A stretch of 64,000 nucleotides of DNA, from positions 1 to 64,000 of the forward strand of contig JAHDKI010000004.1 in NCBI GenBank assembly GCA_018436925.1, in the 5' to 3' direction. This document shows, piece by piece, positions 25,917 to 34,580 of the stretch; position 1 is the stretch's first letter; every line of letters begins with the position of its first letter. This stretch comes from Syntrophaceae bacterium (GTDB lineage: Bacteria; Desulfobacterota; Syntrophia; Syntrophales; Smithellaceae). The notes beneath the pieces were generated by a model, which ran no database searches, was not told where the DNA came from, and saw nothing but the letters and a program-made list of their open reading frames with translations. The translations under genes and the position numbers were made by a program.

Positions 25917-27137
25917 TTGCAAAATAAATGCGGGACCTGTATTTTATCCGCGCTTGTGCTTGCCTGCCCGAGCGCCGTCTTTGCGGAGGCCGTGTCCGAA
26001 TCTGTGCAAACAGATATGCATTATGGGTTGACGCTCCTTGGCGCCTATGTATTTTTGGCGCTGTTCTTCTCCTTTTTGTGTTCGGTGGCCGAAGCGGTGC
26101 TCTTGAGCATCACGCCGTCCTTCATTGAAGACCAGAAGGAGAAGCATCCCCGGCGCGCCGCTTTGCTCAAAGCGCTCAAGCAGGACAACGTCGATCGGTC
26201 TCTTGCGGCCATTCTGACACTCAATACCATTGCGCACACGGTCGGCGCCATCGGCGCCGGCGCTCAGGCCACGGTAGTCTTTGGCAGCGCCTGGTTCGGC
26301 GTCTTTTCAGCCGTCATGACGTTGATGATCCTTTTCCTGTCGGAAGTGCTTCCCAAAACCCTGGGGGCCGTCTACTGGTCGAAGCTGGCCGGACCGACGG
26401 CGTATTATGTCAAGGGTCTGATCATCGTGCTGTATCCGATAGTCCGGTTGTCGGAAAAATTCACCAAACTATTTTCGCGCGGCCAAGCCGTGCATGTGTT
26501 CAGCCGTGATGAGTTTGTCGCAATGGCCCGTGTCGGCGAGCAAGCCGGTCAGATTGCCGGCACGGAAGCGAGAATGATCCGGAATCTGTTTCGGTTCGGG
26601 TCGATCGAGGTGACCGATATCATGACGCCGCGCATTGTGATTTCAGCGCTGCCTGAAGATATCACGATTGCCGAAGGTTTGGCATCCATCGAGCAAAAGC
26701 CGTTTTCCCGTCTGCCTCTGTATCAGGACGATATTGATGACGTAACGGGCTTTGTGCTCAAGGACGATGTGTTGCTGAGAATTGCTCAGGGTCGGGGCCA
26801 TGAACCGCTGGCCTCTCTGAAACGAGCGCTGCTCATTGTGCCGGAAACCGTTTCTCTTTCCAGGCTTTTGGAAACTCTGCTCAAAGACCGGCACCACATC
26901 GCGCTGGTTGTCGACGAGTACGGCGGAACCGCCGGCTTAGTCACGCTGGAGGATCTTGTGGAGACCCTGACCGGAATGGAAATCACGGATGAAAAGGACG
27001 CGGTCGTGGATATGAGGGCTCTGGCGCGCAGGCAATGGAAGGAGCGGGCCCGGGTGATGGGCCTCGATGTGGATCGGTTGCAGCAAGAAAACACGAAGCC
27101 GGCGTCGGCTTCCGATCCCGAGAGGCGGGAGACCTGA
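25917..27137 (+). CDS. CNNM/CBS-pair membrane protein (HlyC/CorC-like transporter)
   Basis: A 406-residue protein with a TTG start, supported because it gives a good signal-like N-terminus (ending PSAVFA). The next in-frame ATG (26016) would remove it. The CNNM (DUF21) domain has about four membrane segments over residues 38-185, with the SEVLPKTLGAVYW motif near its end. A CBS pair follows (about 225-350), including DIMTPR and VVDEYGGTAGLVTLEDLVE. The CorC_HlyC C-terminal domain common in this family is missing; the protein ends in a short charged tail. It is a likely Mg2+/cation transporter or its regulator. It converges with por operon 1, with its stop codon abutting porB. Confidence 0.88.
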   Translation: MQNKCGTCILSALVLACPSAVFAEAVSESVQTDMHYGLTLLGAYVFLALFFSFLCSVAEAVLLSITPSFIEDQKEKHPRRAALLKALKQDNVDRSLAAILTLNTIAHTVGAIGAGAQATVVFGSAWFGVFSAVMTLMILFLSEVLPKTLGAVYWSKLAGPTAYYVKGLIIVLYPIVRLSEKFTKLFSRGQAVHVFSRDEFVAMARVGEQAGQIAGTEARMIRNLFRFGSIEVTDIMTPRIVISALPEDITIAEGLASIEQKPFSRLPLYQDDIDDVTGFVLKDDVLLRIAQGRGHEPLASLKRALLIVPETVSLSRLLETLLKDRHHIALVVDEYGGTAGLVTLEDLVETLTGMEITDEKDAVVDMRALARRQWKERARVMGLDVDRLQQENTKPASASDPERRET

Positions 27138-28043
27138 TCATTCGTCTTTGCTGTAATAGCCGGCCCATTTGTCGTCGATCGATTTTTGAATCTCATCGAT
27201 TTGCGTGTCGGATAAAAGCTTAAAGCGGGACTGGGCCCGGAAATAGTCCCGCACCGGGACGAGCTTGCGTTTTTCCACCAGCTTTTCAGAAGCGGCGGTC
27301 AGCCGAAATTCTCCGTTGATGATTTCATACAGATCGTAATAGCCGGTTTCGACCGCAAGCCTGCCGATCCGGATGCCGTGACGCGGATCGTAGCCCCAGC
27401 CCGGCGGACAGGGAATGTGAATGTGGAAATATTTCGTTCCGGGCAGATCCTTGCATTTGAGGATTTTGTCGTAGAGATCCAGCGGATAAGAGGCCGAACA
27501 GGTCGCGACATAGCTCAGGCGGTGCGCCGCCATGATGGCTGCGACGTCTTTTTTGGGCTGCAATTTTCCTTTAAAGGGGGTGTTGGCCGTGATCGCGCCG
27601 ATCGGCGTGGTCCCGGAACGCTGAACGCCGGTGTTCATGTAGCCTTCGTTGTCGTAGCAAAAATAAATGAAATTATCGCCGCGCTCGGCCGCGCCGGACA
27701 GGGCCTGAAGGCCGATGTCGCTGGTTCCGCCGTCGCCAGCCCAGGCCGCGACGATCGTGTGATCGTTTTTTTGCGCCTTGAGGCTCGCGAGAATGCCGGT
27801 GGCCGCGGCGGCGGTCGAGGCGAACGTCACATTCAGGCAGGGAAGTTTCGTGGAGGCCACAGGGAACAGCCCCTGCAGAACCGTCAGGCAGCTGGGCGGA
27901 ACGATCAGCATCGTGTCGGGCCCCAGAGCCTTCAAGCCCACGCGGTAGGCGATCGACAGGCCGCATCCGGTGCAGGCTCTCGTCCCCGGATGCACGTATT
28001 CTTCAATGGGTAAACTCAGAATCGTTGATTTTGATTGCTGCAT
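27138..28043 (-). CDS. porB: 2-Oxoacid:ferredoxin oxidoreductase subunit beta (operon 1)
   Basis: A 301-residue TPP-binding beta subunit that oxidatively decarboxylates a 2-oxoacid to acyl-CoA. The proximal cluster cysteines begin at CTGCG near residue 23. The TPP/Mg motif is GDGGTSDIGLQALSGA, followed by YDNEGYMNTGVQRSG. The N-terminus is typical of POR beta subunits. It is the last gene of the porGDAB operon, nine bases after porA. It is related to, but clearly different from, the beta subunit at 44078. Pyruvate is the commonest substrate, but other 2-oxoacids cannot be excluded. Confidence 0.9.
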   Translation of the reverse strand: MQQSKSTILSLPIEEYVHPGTRACTGCGLSIAYRVGLKALGPDTMLIVPPSCLTVLQGLFPVASTKLPCLNVTFASTAAAATGILASLKAQKNDHTIVAAWAGDGGTSDIGLQALSGAAERGDNFIYFCYDNEGYMNTGVQRSGTTPIGAITANTPFKGKLQPKKDVAAIMAAHRLSYVATCSASYPLDLYDKILKCKDLPGTKYFHIHIPCPPGWGYDPRHGIRIGRLAVETGYYDLYEIINGEFRLTAASEKLVEKRKLVPVRDYFRAQSRFKLLSDTQIDEIQKSIDDKWAGYYSKDE

Positions 28044-28052
28044 GCTGCGCTC

Positions 28053-29252
28053 CTATAGCTTAAGCCCGATCCACAGAGGGTCTTTCGTAACCCGGCCCTG
28101 TGTGGCGGCTCTGAGAATCTGGGTCAGATCGCGTGTATGGATGTCGCGTCCGCCGATGCCGGCGATAAAGTTCTGAACTTGCGGCAGCGCGCCTGTCCCC
28201 CCCAGGTGTTCATAGAGGGCGGACTTCAGGTCCGAGACCAGCGCGCCTTCGTAGCCGTAACTTAAGGCCTTTTCAAAAACGATGACGCCTTTTTTGCCTT
28301 TGAGCGCCGAGGCCAGCGCTTCATCGGGAAACGGCCGGTAAAAGCGTACGCCCATGACCCCGACCGGAATCCCCTCTTTTCGGAGGGCGTCCACCGAAAC
28401 GCGCAGCTGATAGGTCAGCGATCCCAGACCCACGGCGACAAACTCCGCGTCGTCGCAGCGGTAAGGCTCCAAAAAAGGATCGCCGCCTCTGCCGAAAATG
28501 CCGTTGAAACGCTTTTCCATATCGGAGGCGGCGTTCAGCGTCAGGCGCAAATCCTCCTGAAGCAGATAGCGGATTTCCATATATCCGTGCGCCAGTTCGC
28601 CTTTGACGTCCATCCGGACATCCGGCAGCGTCACGGTGTTTAAGTTGGCCGGCTCGCGGGGATTGAGCGCGTAGGCGGGTTTGAACGGCGGCAGAAAGGC
28701 ATTGACCTTTTCGGATTCCGGCAGATCGAACGGCATGAAGGTATGCGACAGAATGTAGCCGTCGTAGCAGACCATAATCGGGATGCTGACGGTTTCCGCG
28801 AGCCAGAAGGCCTTGATGACCGTGTCGATAATCTGCTGATGATCCGCGCAGTACATCTGGATCCAGCCGGTGTCGCGCTGGGAAATCGAATCCTGCTGGT
28901 CGTTCCAGATGTTCCAGGGCGCGCCCACCGCCCGGTTGACCACGACCATAACAATCGGCAGCCGCGCTCCCGCGGCCCACTGAACCTGCTCATGCATGTA
29001 CAGAAGACCGTTGGCGCTGGTGGCGGTGAAGACCCTGGAACCGGCCGATGAGGCGGCGATGCAGACGGCCAGCGCCGAATGTTCGCTTTCCACGGGTATA
29101 TACTGGGCGTTGAGCGATCCTTCCTCAACGTATTCGGACAGTTTCTCCGTCACCGGGGTCTGCGGGGTGATGGGATAGGCGGCGATGACCTGAGGGCGGC
29201 AGAGTCTCACGCCCAAAGCTGCGGCCGCGTTTCCGTCTTCGATGATATGCAT
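28053..29252 (-). CDS. porA: 2-Oxoacid:ferredoxin oxidoreductase subunit alpha (operon 1)
   Basis: A 399-residue alpha subunit with the pyrimidine-binding domain (YPITPQTPVTEKL near residue 27, then ESEHSA and TATSANGL) and the C-terminal domain (VAVGLGSLTYQLRVSVDALR, GVRFYRPFP). The loop GAPWNIWNDQQDS is usual for pyruvate- or phenylglyoxylate-type enzymes. It lies eight bases downstream of porD. Confidence 0.92.
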   Translation of the reverse strand: MHIIEDGNAAAALGVRLCRPQVIAAYPITPQTPVTEKLSEYVEEGSLNAQYIPVESEHSALAVCIAASSAGSRVFTATSANGLLYMHEQVQWAAGARLPIVMVVVNRAVGAPWNIWNDQQDSISQRDTGWIQMYCADHQQIIDTVIKAFWLAETVSIPIMVCYDGYILSHTFMPFDLPESEKVNAFLPPFKPAYALNPREPANLNTVTLPDVRMDVKGELAHGYMEIRYLLQEDLRLTLNAASDMEKRFNGIFGRGGDPFLEPYRCDDAEFVAVGLGSLTYQLRVSVDALRKEGIPVGVMGVRFYRPFPDEALASALKGKKGVIVFEKALSYGYEGALVSDLKSALYEHLGGTGALPQVQNFIAGIGGRDIHTRDLTQILRAATQGRVTKDPLWIGLKL

Positions 29253-29260
29253 GGGTATGG

Positions 29261-29569
29261 CTACTCCTTGTTCTCTTGGGCGAAATGGGCTTCATCCACC
29301 ATGGTGATGGCTTTGGTGGGGCATTCTTCCGCGCAGATGCCGCAGCCCTTGCAATAGGTCAGATCGACCTGCGGCGGGATCGTCCGCGAAATGACAATCT
29401 CCGGGCAGAACAGCCAGCAGATAAAGCAGGCTTCTTTATTGCGTTTGCAGGGGATGCACAAACTCCGGTCGAAAACCGGCCGCTCCACGCGCCAGGAGCC
29501 GGTTCTCCCTCCGTCTCCCGGACCATGTTCGCTGTGTGATGTTTTTCTTCGATAGCTGCGGGTTCCCAT
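29261..29569 (-). CDS. porD: 2-Oxoacid:ferredoxin oxidoreductase subunit delta, variant ferredoxin (operon 1)
   Basis: A 102-residue delta subunit that passes electrons from the core to ferredoxin. The second [4Fe-4S] motif is normal (CKGCGICAEECP). The first is expanded to C-x2-C-x5-C-x2-C-x3-CP (positions about 38-52), with five cysteines where the counterpart in operon 2 has the usual CIKCGICYVFCP. The N-terminus (SYRRKTSHSEHGPGDGGR) is basic and probably disordered. The start codon is three bases after porG. Confidence 0.88.
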   Translation of the reverse strand: MGTRSYRRKTSHSEHGPGDGGRTGSWRVERPVFDRSLCIPCKRNKEACFICWLFCPEIVISRTIPPQVDLTYCKGCGICAEECPTKAITMVDEAHFAQENKE

Positions 29570-29572
29570 CTC

Positions 29573-30133
29573 TCATCCTCCTACCACGGTCCGCTCGTAA
29601 GCCAGGCGGGCGGCCAGCGCGTTCTTTTCGGGTCTGCGCGTCGCGAATTCTTCTTCAATGCCCGAAATCAATTTGTCGATGCCCAAAAGATCGGATGCCC
29701 GCTCCAGCGCTCCGATGATGCCGGTATTGACCATGCCGTGCGGCAGATCCGCTTCCACCGACCAGGCGGTGACATCCGCCGTGGCCAGACGGTACGCGTC
29801 AAAGCGGTATGCGTCATGGGCCATCGGTGTGTTCAAGACGATCAGTCCTCCCGGCTTCAGACCGTGCGTAACGTCCGCTTCTTTGAGCAGCAGATGATCG
29901 AGCACAACGACCATGTCCGGCGTTTCAATCGGGGAGAGGTCGTAAATTTTCGTCCTGGAGATTTTTAGCGAGGTCATCACCGGCGCGCCGCGGCGTTCCG
30001 TGCCGAAGGTCGGCGCCATGACCACGCCTGCGTATCCGGACGAAAACGCGGCGGCGGCCACGATTTTGGCTGCCGTGATCGCCCCTTGTCCTCCGCGGCC
30101 GTGCCAGCGAATCTCGATGTAATCCTTGTTCAT
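29573..30133 (-). CDS. porG: 2-Oxoacid:ferredoxin oxidoreductase subunit gamma (operon 1)
   Basis: A 186-residue gamma subunit with the classic opening IEIRWHGRGGQGAITAAKI and the APTFGTERRGAPV segment. It binds the CoA moiety at the dimer interface. It is the first gene of porGDAB. A block of GGCTATA-like heptamers lies just upstream and probably holds its control region. Confidence 0.92.
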   Translation of the reverse strand: MNKDYIEIRWHGRGGQGAITAAKIVAAAAFSSGYAGVVMAPTFGTERRGAPVMTSLKISRTKIYDLSPIETPDMVVVLDHLLLKEADVTHGLKPGGLIVLNTPMAHDAYRFDAYRLATADVTAWSVEADLPHGMVNTGIIGALERASDLLGIDKLISGIEEEFATRRPEKNALAARLAYERTVVGG

Positions 30134-30152
30134 AAAAGACCTCGGTTGTTGG

Positions 30153-30194
30153 GGCTATAGGCTATAGGCGATAGGCGGTGGGCCATAGGCTATA
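30153..30194. repeat. Short tandem heptamer repeat (GGCTATA-like)
   Basis: Units GGCTATA, GGCTATA, GGCGATA, then an interrupted GGCGGTGGGCCATA, then GGCTATA, followed by further TATAG/AATAG echoes to about 30203. It sits between the nucleotidase stop and the porG start, so it lies in the leader or promoter of por operon 1. Confidence 0.75.
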
Positions 30195-30207
30195 GAAAAT
30201 AGCGGAT

Positions 30208-32169
30208 TTAGCTTTTCTTGACTCGACTCTTCCTTCTTTTTCTTATGACGGCGACAGCCGCAATGATAAGCAGTGCGACGATCCCCAAAACAGCCAGAAC
30301 CAGCAGGGTCGGCTTTGCGGGCCGCGAAAGGAGGTTTACCGGATTCAAACTGGGTTGTTCGACGATGCGGCCGAGTTGGCCCTGATACGTGTCGGGAATA
30401 TCCGGCAAACCGTTTCCGTTCGTGTCCGGAAACGACCGGACATACTCGATGACGCCCTGCCACTGCTTGAGTTCCTGGATGCCGGGCGCCTGCGGATCCG
30501 CGTCCACCAAAGCCTTTGACAAATCATCAATCGCAGCGCCTTGGCGGTCTTTGGGGACGATGGAAAGCAGGGAATAGGTGAAATCGCCGACGATCTTCAA
30601 AAACGTGGCATTATAAATGTTGGCGGCCACCCGGTAGAGCGTCCGGTTGGATGGGCTGTAATCCAGCGGCTGAAAGCCTTGATCTTCCGATCCGATGTCA
30701 ATGGAGGTCACGCGGTCGAACAGCACGCGCCGGGGGTTGTAGGTGAACCGCAGACCGGAGACCTGAAGATAATAATCGTCGTTTTTGAGCGGGCGAACGC
30801 TGGTGACGATTTCCAGGGCTCTTTTGATTTCATAGCCGTACAGATAAAAACTGATCAGCGGATATCCCATCGTGTTGTCCACGCCGATGCCCAGGGGGAT
30901 CGTGCGGAACAAATCGCCCACCGAAATTTTTCCGGTGTTGCCCGCGAGAAGATCATCGCGGATGACGCCGTTGGACTCGACGGCGACAACCACACGGCTC
31001 TGCGGATCGCTTGGATCCGAATCCGCTTTATTGACCGTGTAACGGATGGCGTCGGCCAGCAGATTCCCCAGCGGGGATTCCTCGGCCCGGTTGACCAGAT
31101 CCCGTTTCGTTTCCGCGATGATCTGATCGTAGGAAAGGCCAAGGCCGGCAAGCAGGCGCGTATCAAGTGTTTTTTTGAATCCGTCGATCATGGCCTGGAT
31201 TTTTCTGTCCCCCGCAATTTCGCTGGTGACGGCCACCGGCGTATAGGCCGTCGGAATCGTCCGGTTTCCATCAATGACGAGATCCAGAATGCCCACCTGT
31301 CTGCCGTAGCACCAAGCCTGGACAATCAAGGTTTTGCCCGCGAGGCGGGGTTGGTCGAGTTTTGTATGCGTGTGGCCGCTGATGATCACGTTGATGCCGG
31401 GCACCGCCTTAGCTAGGATTTCATCTTCCGATTGTTTGGGGTCGTCGCGCAGACCGCCGTGCGACAGACAGATCACGATGTCCACTTTTTCCCGGTTGCG
31501 CAGAATATCCACCATCTCGCGCGCCGTCTCAATCGGATCGCGAAAGGTCAGCGGCTTGGCAAAGGGCGACACTTCGACGGCGTCTTTGCCCAGCATGCCG
31601 AAAAGGCCTATTTTTATGCCGTTTCGTTCCAGCACCGTCCAGGGTTTGACGCCGGCTTCGGCAAACGCGTCTTCAAGCGTTGCGAGCGCAGGGTTGTCGC
31701 GGTTCCAGCGGGCTCCGGCAAAGACAATTTGCGGCAGACCGTCTTTGGCTTTTGCCGATCGCAAAATGGAGGCAAGCCCGACAGGTTTGAGATCAAACTC
31801 GTGATTGCCCAGGGTGATCGCGTCGTAGCCCATCGCGGCCATCAACCGCAGCTCAAAGGCTTCTTCGCGGGTGAGCATGTGGAAAAAAGAGCCCATCGAG
31901 AAATCTCCGGCGTCGAGCACCAAGACGGGGTGAGAGCGGTTTTTTCGGGTTTGATCAATGACGGTCGCCACACGCGCCCATCCGCCCAGAGTGGCGTCCC
32001 CCTTCGGTTCGAAGGGGCGGTAATCGACTTCCGGGGCGAAGCCCTGAAAGTGCGAATGCATGTCGTTGGTATGAACAATCGTGAGATACTTTTCCGCGGC
32101 GGCCGTTGCCGTTATCCCGGTCGCGCAAAGAACCGCCATCAGAATCAAAACGATACGCAGACGTTTCAT
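30208..32169 (-). CDS. Membrane-anchored 5'-nucleotidase/UshA family phosphohydrolase
   Basis: A 653-residue exported metallophosphatase. It has a signal peptide (residues 1-25), then the metallophosphoesterase motifs HTNDMHSHF, DAGDFSMGS, GNHEFD, SHGG and SGHTHTK. The C-terminal 5'-nucleotidase domain has ESNGVIRDD and the substrate-binding GYEIKRALE region. A membrane helix near the end (about 622-645) and a basic tail anchor it in the inner membrane facing the periplasm. ATG 32169 is chosen from the GGAGG site; it overlaps the hflX stop (ATGA), so the two are coupled. It probably salvages phosphate or nucleosides from nucleotides. Confidence 0.9.
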   Translation of the reverse strand: MKRLRIVLILMAVLCATGITATAAAEKYLTIVHTNDMHSHFQGFAPEVDYRPFEPKGDATLGGWARVATVIDQTRKNRSHPVLVLDAGDFSMGSFFHMLTREEAFELRLMAAMGYDAITLGNHEFDLKPVGLASILRSAKAKDGLPQIVFAGARWNRDNPALATLEDAFAEAGVKPWTVLERNGIKIGLFGMLGKDAVEVSPFAKPLTFRDPIETAREMVDILRNREKVDIVICLSHGGLRDDPKQSEDEILAKAVPGINVIISGHTHTKLDQPRLAGKTLIVQAWCYGRQVGILDLVIDGNRTIPTAYTPVAVTSEIAGDRKIQAMIDGFKKTLDTRLLAGLGLSYDQIIAETKRDLVNRAEESPLGNLLADAIRYTVNKADSDPSDPQSRVVVAVESNGVIRDDLLAGNTGKISVGDLFRTIPLGIGVDNTMGYPLISFYLYGYEIKRALEIVTSVRPLKNDDYYLQVSGLRFTYNPRRVLFDRVTSIDIGSEDQGFQPLDYSPSNRTLYRVAANIYNATFLKIVGDFTYSLLSIVPKDRQGAAIDDLSKALVDADPQAPGIQELKQWQGVIEYVRSFPDTNGNGLPDIPDTYQGQLGRIVEQPSLNPVNLLSRPAKPTLLVLAVLGIVALLIIAAVAVIRKRRKSRVKKS

Positions 32170-33860
32170 GCTTTTCCTCCCGGATGTAATGTGCCAAACG
32201 CATCTTGTGTAGCATAATTGTCGCGTCCGGAAAAGTCCGTTCCGGGCAGCGCGGCCTCGATTTTTTCCAGAAGCCCCCAAAGTGACGCTTTATCGAGCGC
32301 CGAAACGGACACCGCTCCGAACCGCCTGCACAGAGAGGCCAGGGCGTCTTTGTCTTCAAAGAGATCCGCTTTATTGAACACGCGGAGAGTCGGTTTGGCT
32401 GAAATGTCGAGTTCTTCGAGGATGTTTTCCACGGCGACGATTTGCTGCTCGAAGCGCTCGCTGGAGACGTCAATGACGTGCAGCAGTAAATCGGCGTCTT
32501 TAAGCTCGTCGAGCGTGGCGCGAAAAGCGCTCATCAGTTGTGCCGGGAGGTGCCGGATGAAACCGACGGTGTCGGTGATGACCGCCTCCGTGTCGCGCGG
32601 AAACCTCAGACGCGCGCTTTTGGTGTCGAGTGTGGCGAAAAGCTTGTCTTCCGCCAGCACGGCGCTTTGCGTGAGCGTGTTGAGCAGCGTGGACTTGCCG
32701 GCATTGGTGTATCCGACGATGGAAATGACGGGCAGGCCCGATTTGCTCCTTCTGCCGCGGCGCTGGTTGCGGGATTGCGCGATCGTTTTTAAGTCCTTTT
32801 CCAGGCGGGTAATCCGCTCACGGATCCGGCGGCGGTCGATTTCGAGCTTGGTTTCGCCCGGCCCCACGCCGCCGATACCGCCGGCGAGCCTCGACAGGGA
32901 GGTGTCCTGATGCATAAGCCGAGGCAGAAGATAATTGAGCTGGGCCAGTTCCACCTGAATCTTTCCTTCGCGGGTGTGGGCGCGCCGAGCGAAGATATCC
33001 AAAATGACCTGCGTGCGGTCCAGAATCTTCAGCCCGGTGAAATCGGCGATGGAGCGGACCTGGGCGGGCGAGAGTTCATGGTCGAAAATCAGCAGATTGG
33101 CGCCGATTTGCGTGGCGCGCAGATCAACCGAGGCGAGCTTGCCCCGGCCGACTACGTATTTCGCGTCGATTTGCGGTCTCATCTGGATGACCGAATCGAA
33201 AACTTCAACCCCGCAGGTTCGGGCCAGTTGACGCAATTCATCGATTGATGCGGCTGCTTCCTCAAGAGAACGGTTTTCAGCCCGCAGAAGGATCGCCCGG
33301 TCTGTTGCGTCGATCCGCCGGGTTTTTTGCTGCCGGGCGAATTCATCTTCCAGGGCGGCGATAAACTGCAGAAAGTTCATGTCCAGACGATGCGGTTCGG
33401 CGGGGTCGTGCATCAACCAATAATGGTTTTGGGGATTTTCGGGGATCAGATGCGCCCAGTGCAGTTTTCCTGGGGATCCGTCGGGTTTCACCTCAAGGGC
33501 TCCGATCAGGTCCAGGCGAAGATGCGACATGTCGGTCAGATCTTCTTCAGACAGAGGGTCCGCCCCCAGATGGGTGTGAATCAGGCGCAGTCCTTTAAAG
33601 CGTGTCGACGCGGCGCGGAAGCGATCCAGATTAGGAATCAAAAGGCCTTTGGCGTCTCCCACAACGACAAAATGGATTTCTCCCTTCCGGCCGATGAGCA
33701 GCCCGATCTGGCGGTTGACGGTAAAGGAAAGAAAAGCCAGCTCCCGCGCGAGTTCATGGCTGATGATCTGTTCGGGCCGGAGGGGCCGGCGATAGAGTTT
33801 TTCTATCGAAGAAATGGCGGAGGCGCCAAGGCCGGATGTATGACCGTATAATTTCTTGAT
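32166..33860 (-). CDS. hflX: GTPase HflX with an apparent non-standard start
   Basis: HflX splits stalled or hibernating ribosomes. The HflX N-domain, the linker helices (GIGGVGPGETKLEIDRR region) and the G domain are complete: G1 GYTNAGKST, G3 DTVGFI, G4 NKAD. The first standard in-frame start is GTG 33662. However, 66 further codons upstream read as an unbroken, family-typical N-terminus (IKKLYGHTSGLGASA..., RQIGLLIGRKGEIHFVVVGD). That stretch contains no ATG, GTG or TTG. It begins at ATC (33860), preceded by AAGGAAG seven bases upstream and an in-frame TAA 15 bases upstream. The extended gene is annotated; the start is AUC or a base error. Confidence 0.85.
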   Translation of the reverse strand: MKKLYGHTSGLGASAISSIEKLYRRPLRPEQIISHELARELAFLSFTVNRQIGLLIGRKGEIHFVVVGDAKGLLIPNLDRFRAASTRFKGLRLIHTHLGADPLSEEDLTDMSHLRLDLIGALEVKPDGSPGKLHWAHLIPENPQNHYWLMHDPAEPHRLDMNFLQFIAALEDEFARQQKTRRIDATDRAILLRAENRSLEEAAASIDELRQLARTCGVEVFDSVIQMRPQIDAKYVVGRGKLASVDLRATQIGANLLIFDHELSPAQVRSIADFTGLKILDRTQVILDIFARRAHTREGKIQVELAQLNYLLPRLMHQDTSLSRLAGGIGGVGPGETKLEIDRRRIRERITRLEKDLKTIAQSRNQRRGRRSKSGLPVISIVGYTNAGKSTLLNTLTQSAVLAEDKLFATLDTKSARLRFPRDTEAVITDTVGFIRHLPAQLMSAFRATLDELKDADLLLHVIDVSSERFEQQIVAVENILEELDISAKPTLRVFNKADLFEDKDALASLCRRFGAVSVSALDKASLWGLLEKIEAALPGTDFSGRDNYATQDAFGTLHPGGKA

Positions 33861-33963
33861 GGCGGGTCTTCCTTACTTCTTTAAATTAAGCGGACAGAGC
33901 CTATCACATTTTTTCGTGGCCTGTCAAAAGGCAAAACCGGACGTCGTTCAAGCCGGCCCGACG

Positions 33964-33994
33964 AAAAAAGCCCCGGCTGAAAAGCCGGGGCTTT
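33964..33994 (-). terminator. Rho-independent terminator of the Cache protein gene
   Basis: Twelve-base stem AAAGCCCCGGCT / AGCCGGGGCTTT with a GAAA tetraloop. Read on the minus strand it ends in six T, 28 bases after the stop codon at 34022. Confidence 0.92.
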
Positions 33995-34021
33995 GTGTCC
34001 GACGTAAGACAGGCTTGTGTG

Positions 34022-34510
34022 TTAGAGCTTTCCCTCATAGGAGATGCCGACATCCACTTTTTTCCCTTTACAGTCGATCGCCTCCACCATCATGGTGCGG
34101 TCTTCAATCTTATTGGTTTTGGTCACCATCCATTTGTAAGAATGCACGGCTCGTCCGTCCTTTTTGCACTTTTCAATCGCTTCGCGAATGAAGGGCTTGC
34201 CGTCGGCATCTTTGAGATCGAGATGATTCTGACCGACCATAATCGGATATCGGCCCTGCACCAGCGTAATGCCGTCCCAGTCGCCCGCGCTTGCATAAAC
34301 GTTGCTATAGGTGGTGTTCCAGGGGGAATTCTTGTCGTTGAATTCCGCAAACGCCTTTTCACATCCCACCTGCTTGGTGTAGGCGACCAGCTTGTTGTAG
34401 TGTTCCTTTGCTTCGGCCGGGGTTGCCACTTTCCCCTGGGCCATCACCAGGCCTGTGGACAAGATGACCACAGCGGCCAGAATACTGACGATAACAGATA
34501 CTTTTTTCAT
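34022..34510 (-). CDS. Secreted single-Cache domain protein
   Basis: A 162-residue protein with a signal peptide (1-24, ending VMA) and one periplasmic Cache-type sensing domain. The start reads TPAEAKEHYNKLVAYTKQVG, a central strand region NTTYSNVYASAGDWDGITLVQG is cut by a turn, and the end has KKVDVGISYEGKL. Two cysteines may form a disulfide. There is no membrane anchor or output domain, so it may bind a small ligand and present it to the chemoreceptor encoded 70 bases upstream. The start has GGAGG and the gene ends at a strong terminator. Confidence 0.82.
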   Translation of the reverse strand: MKKVSVIVSILAAVVILSTGLVMAQGKVATPAEAKEHYNKLVAYTKQVGCEKAFAEFNDKNSPWNTTYSNVYASAGDWDGITLVQGRYPIMVGQNHLDLKDADGKPFIREAIEKCKKDGRAVHSYKWMVTKTNKIEDRTMMVEAIDCKGKKVDVGISYEGKL

Positions 34511-34580
34511 CTTTTTACAATCCTCCTTTTTCCGAACAATAGGTTAATTTGCCGGGCTTCAACCCGATACCCGACTTTTT

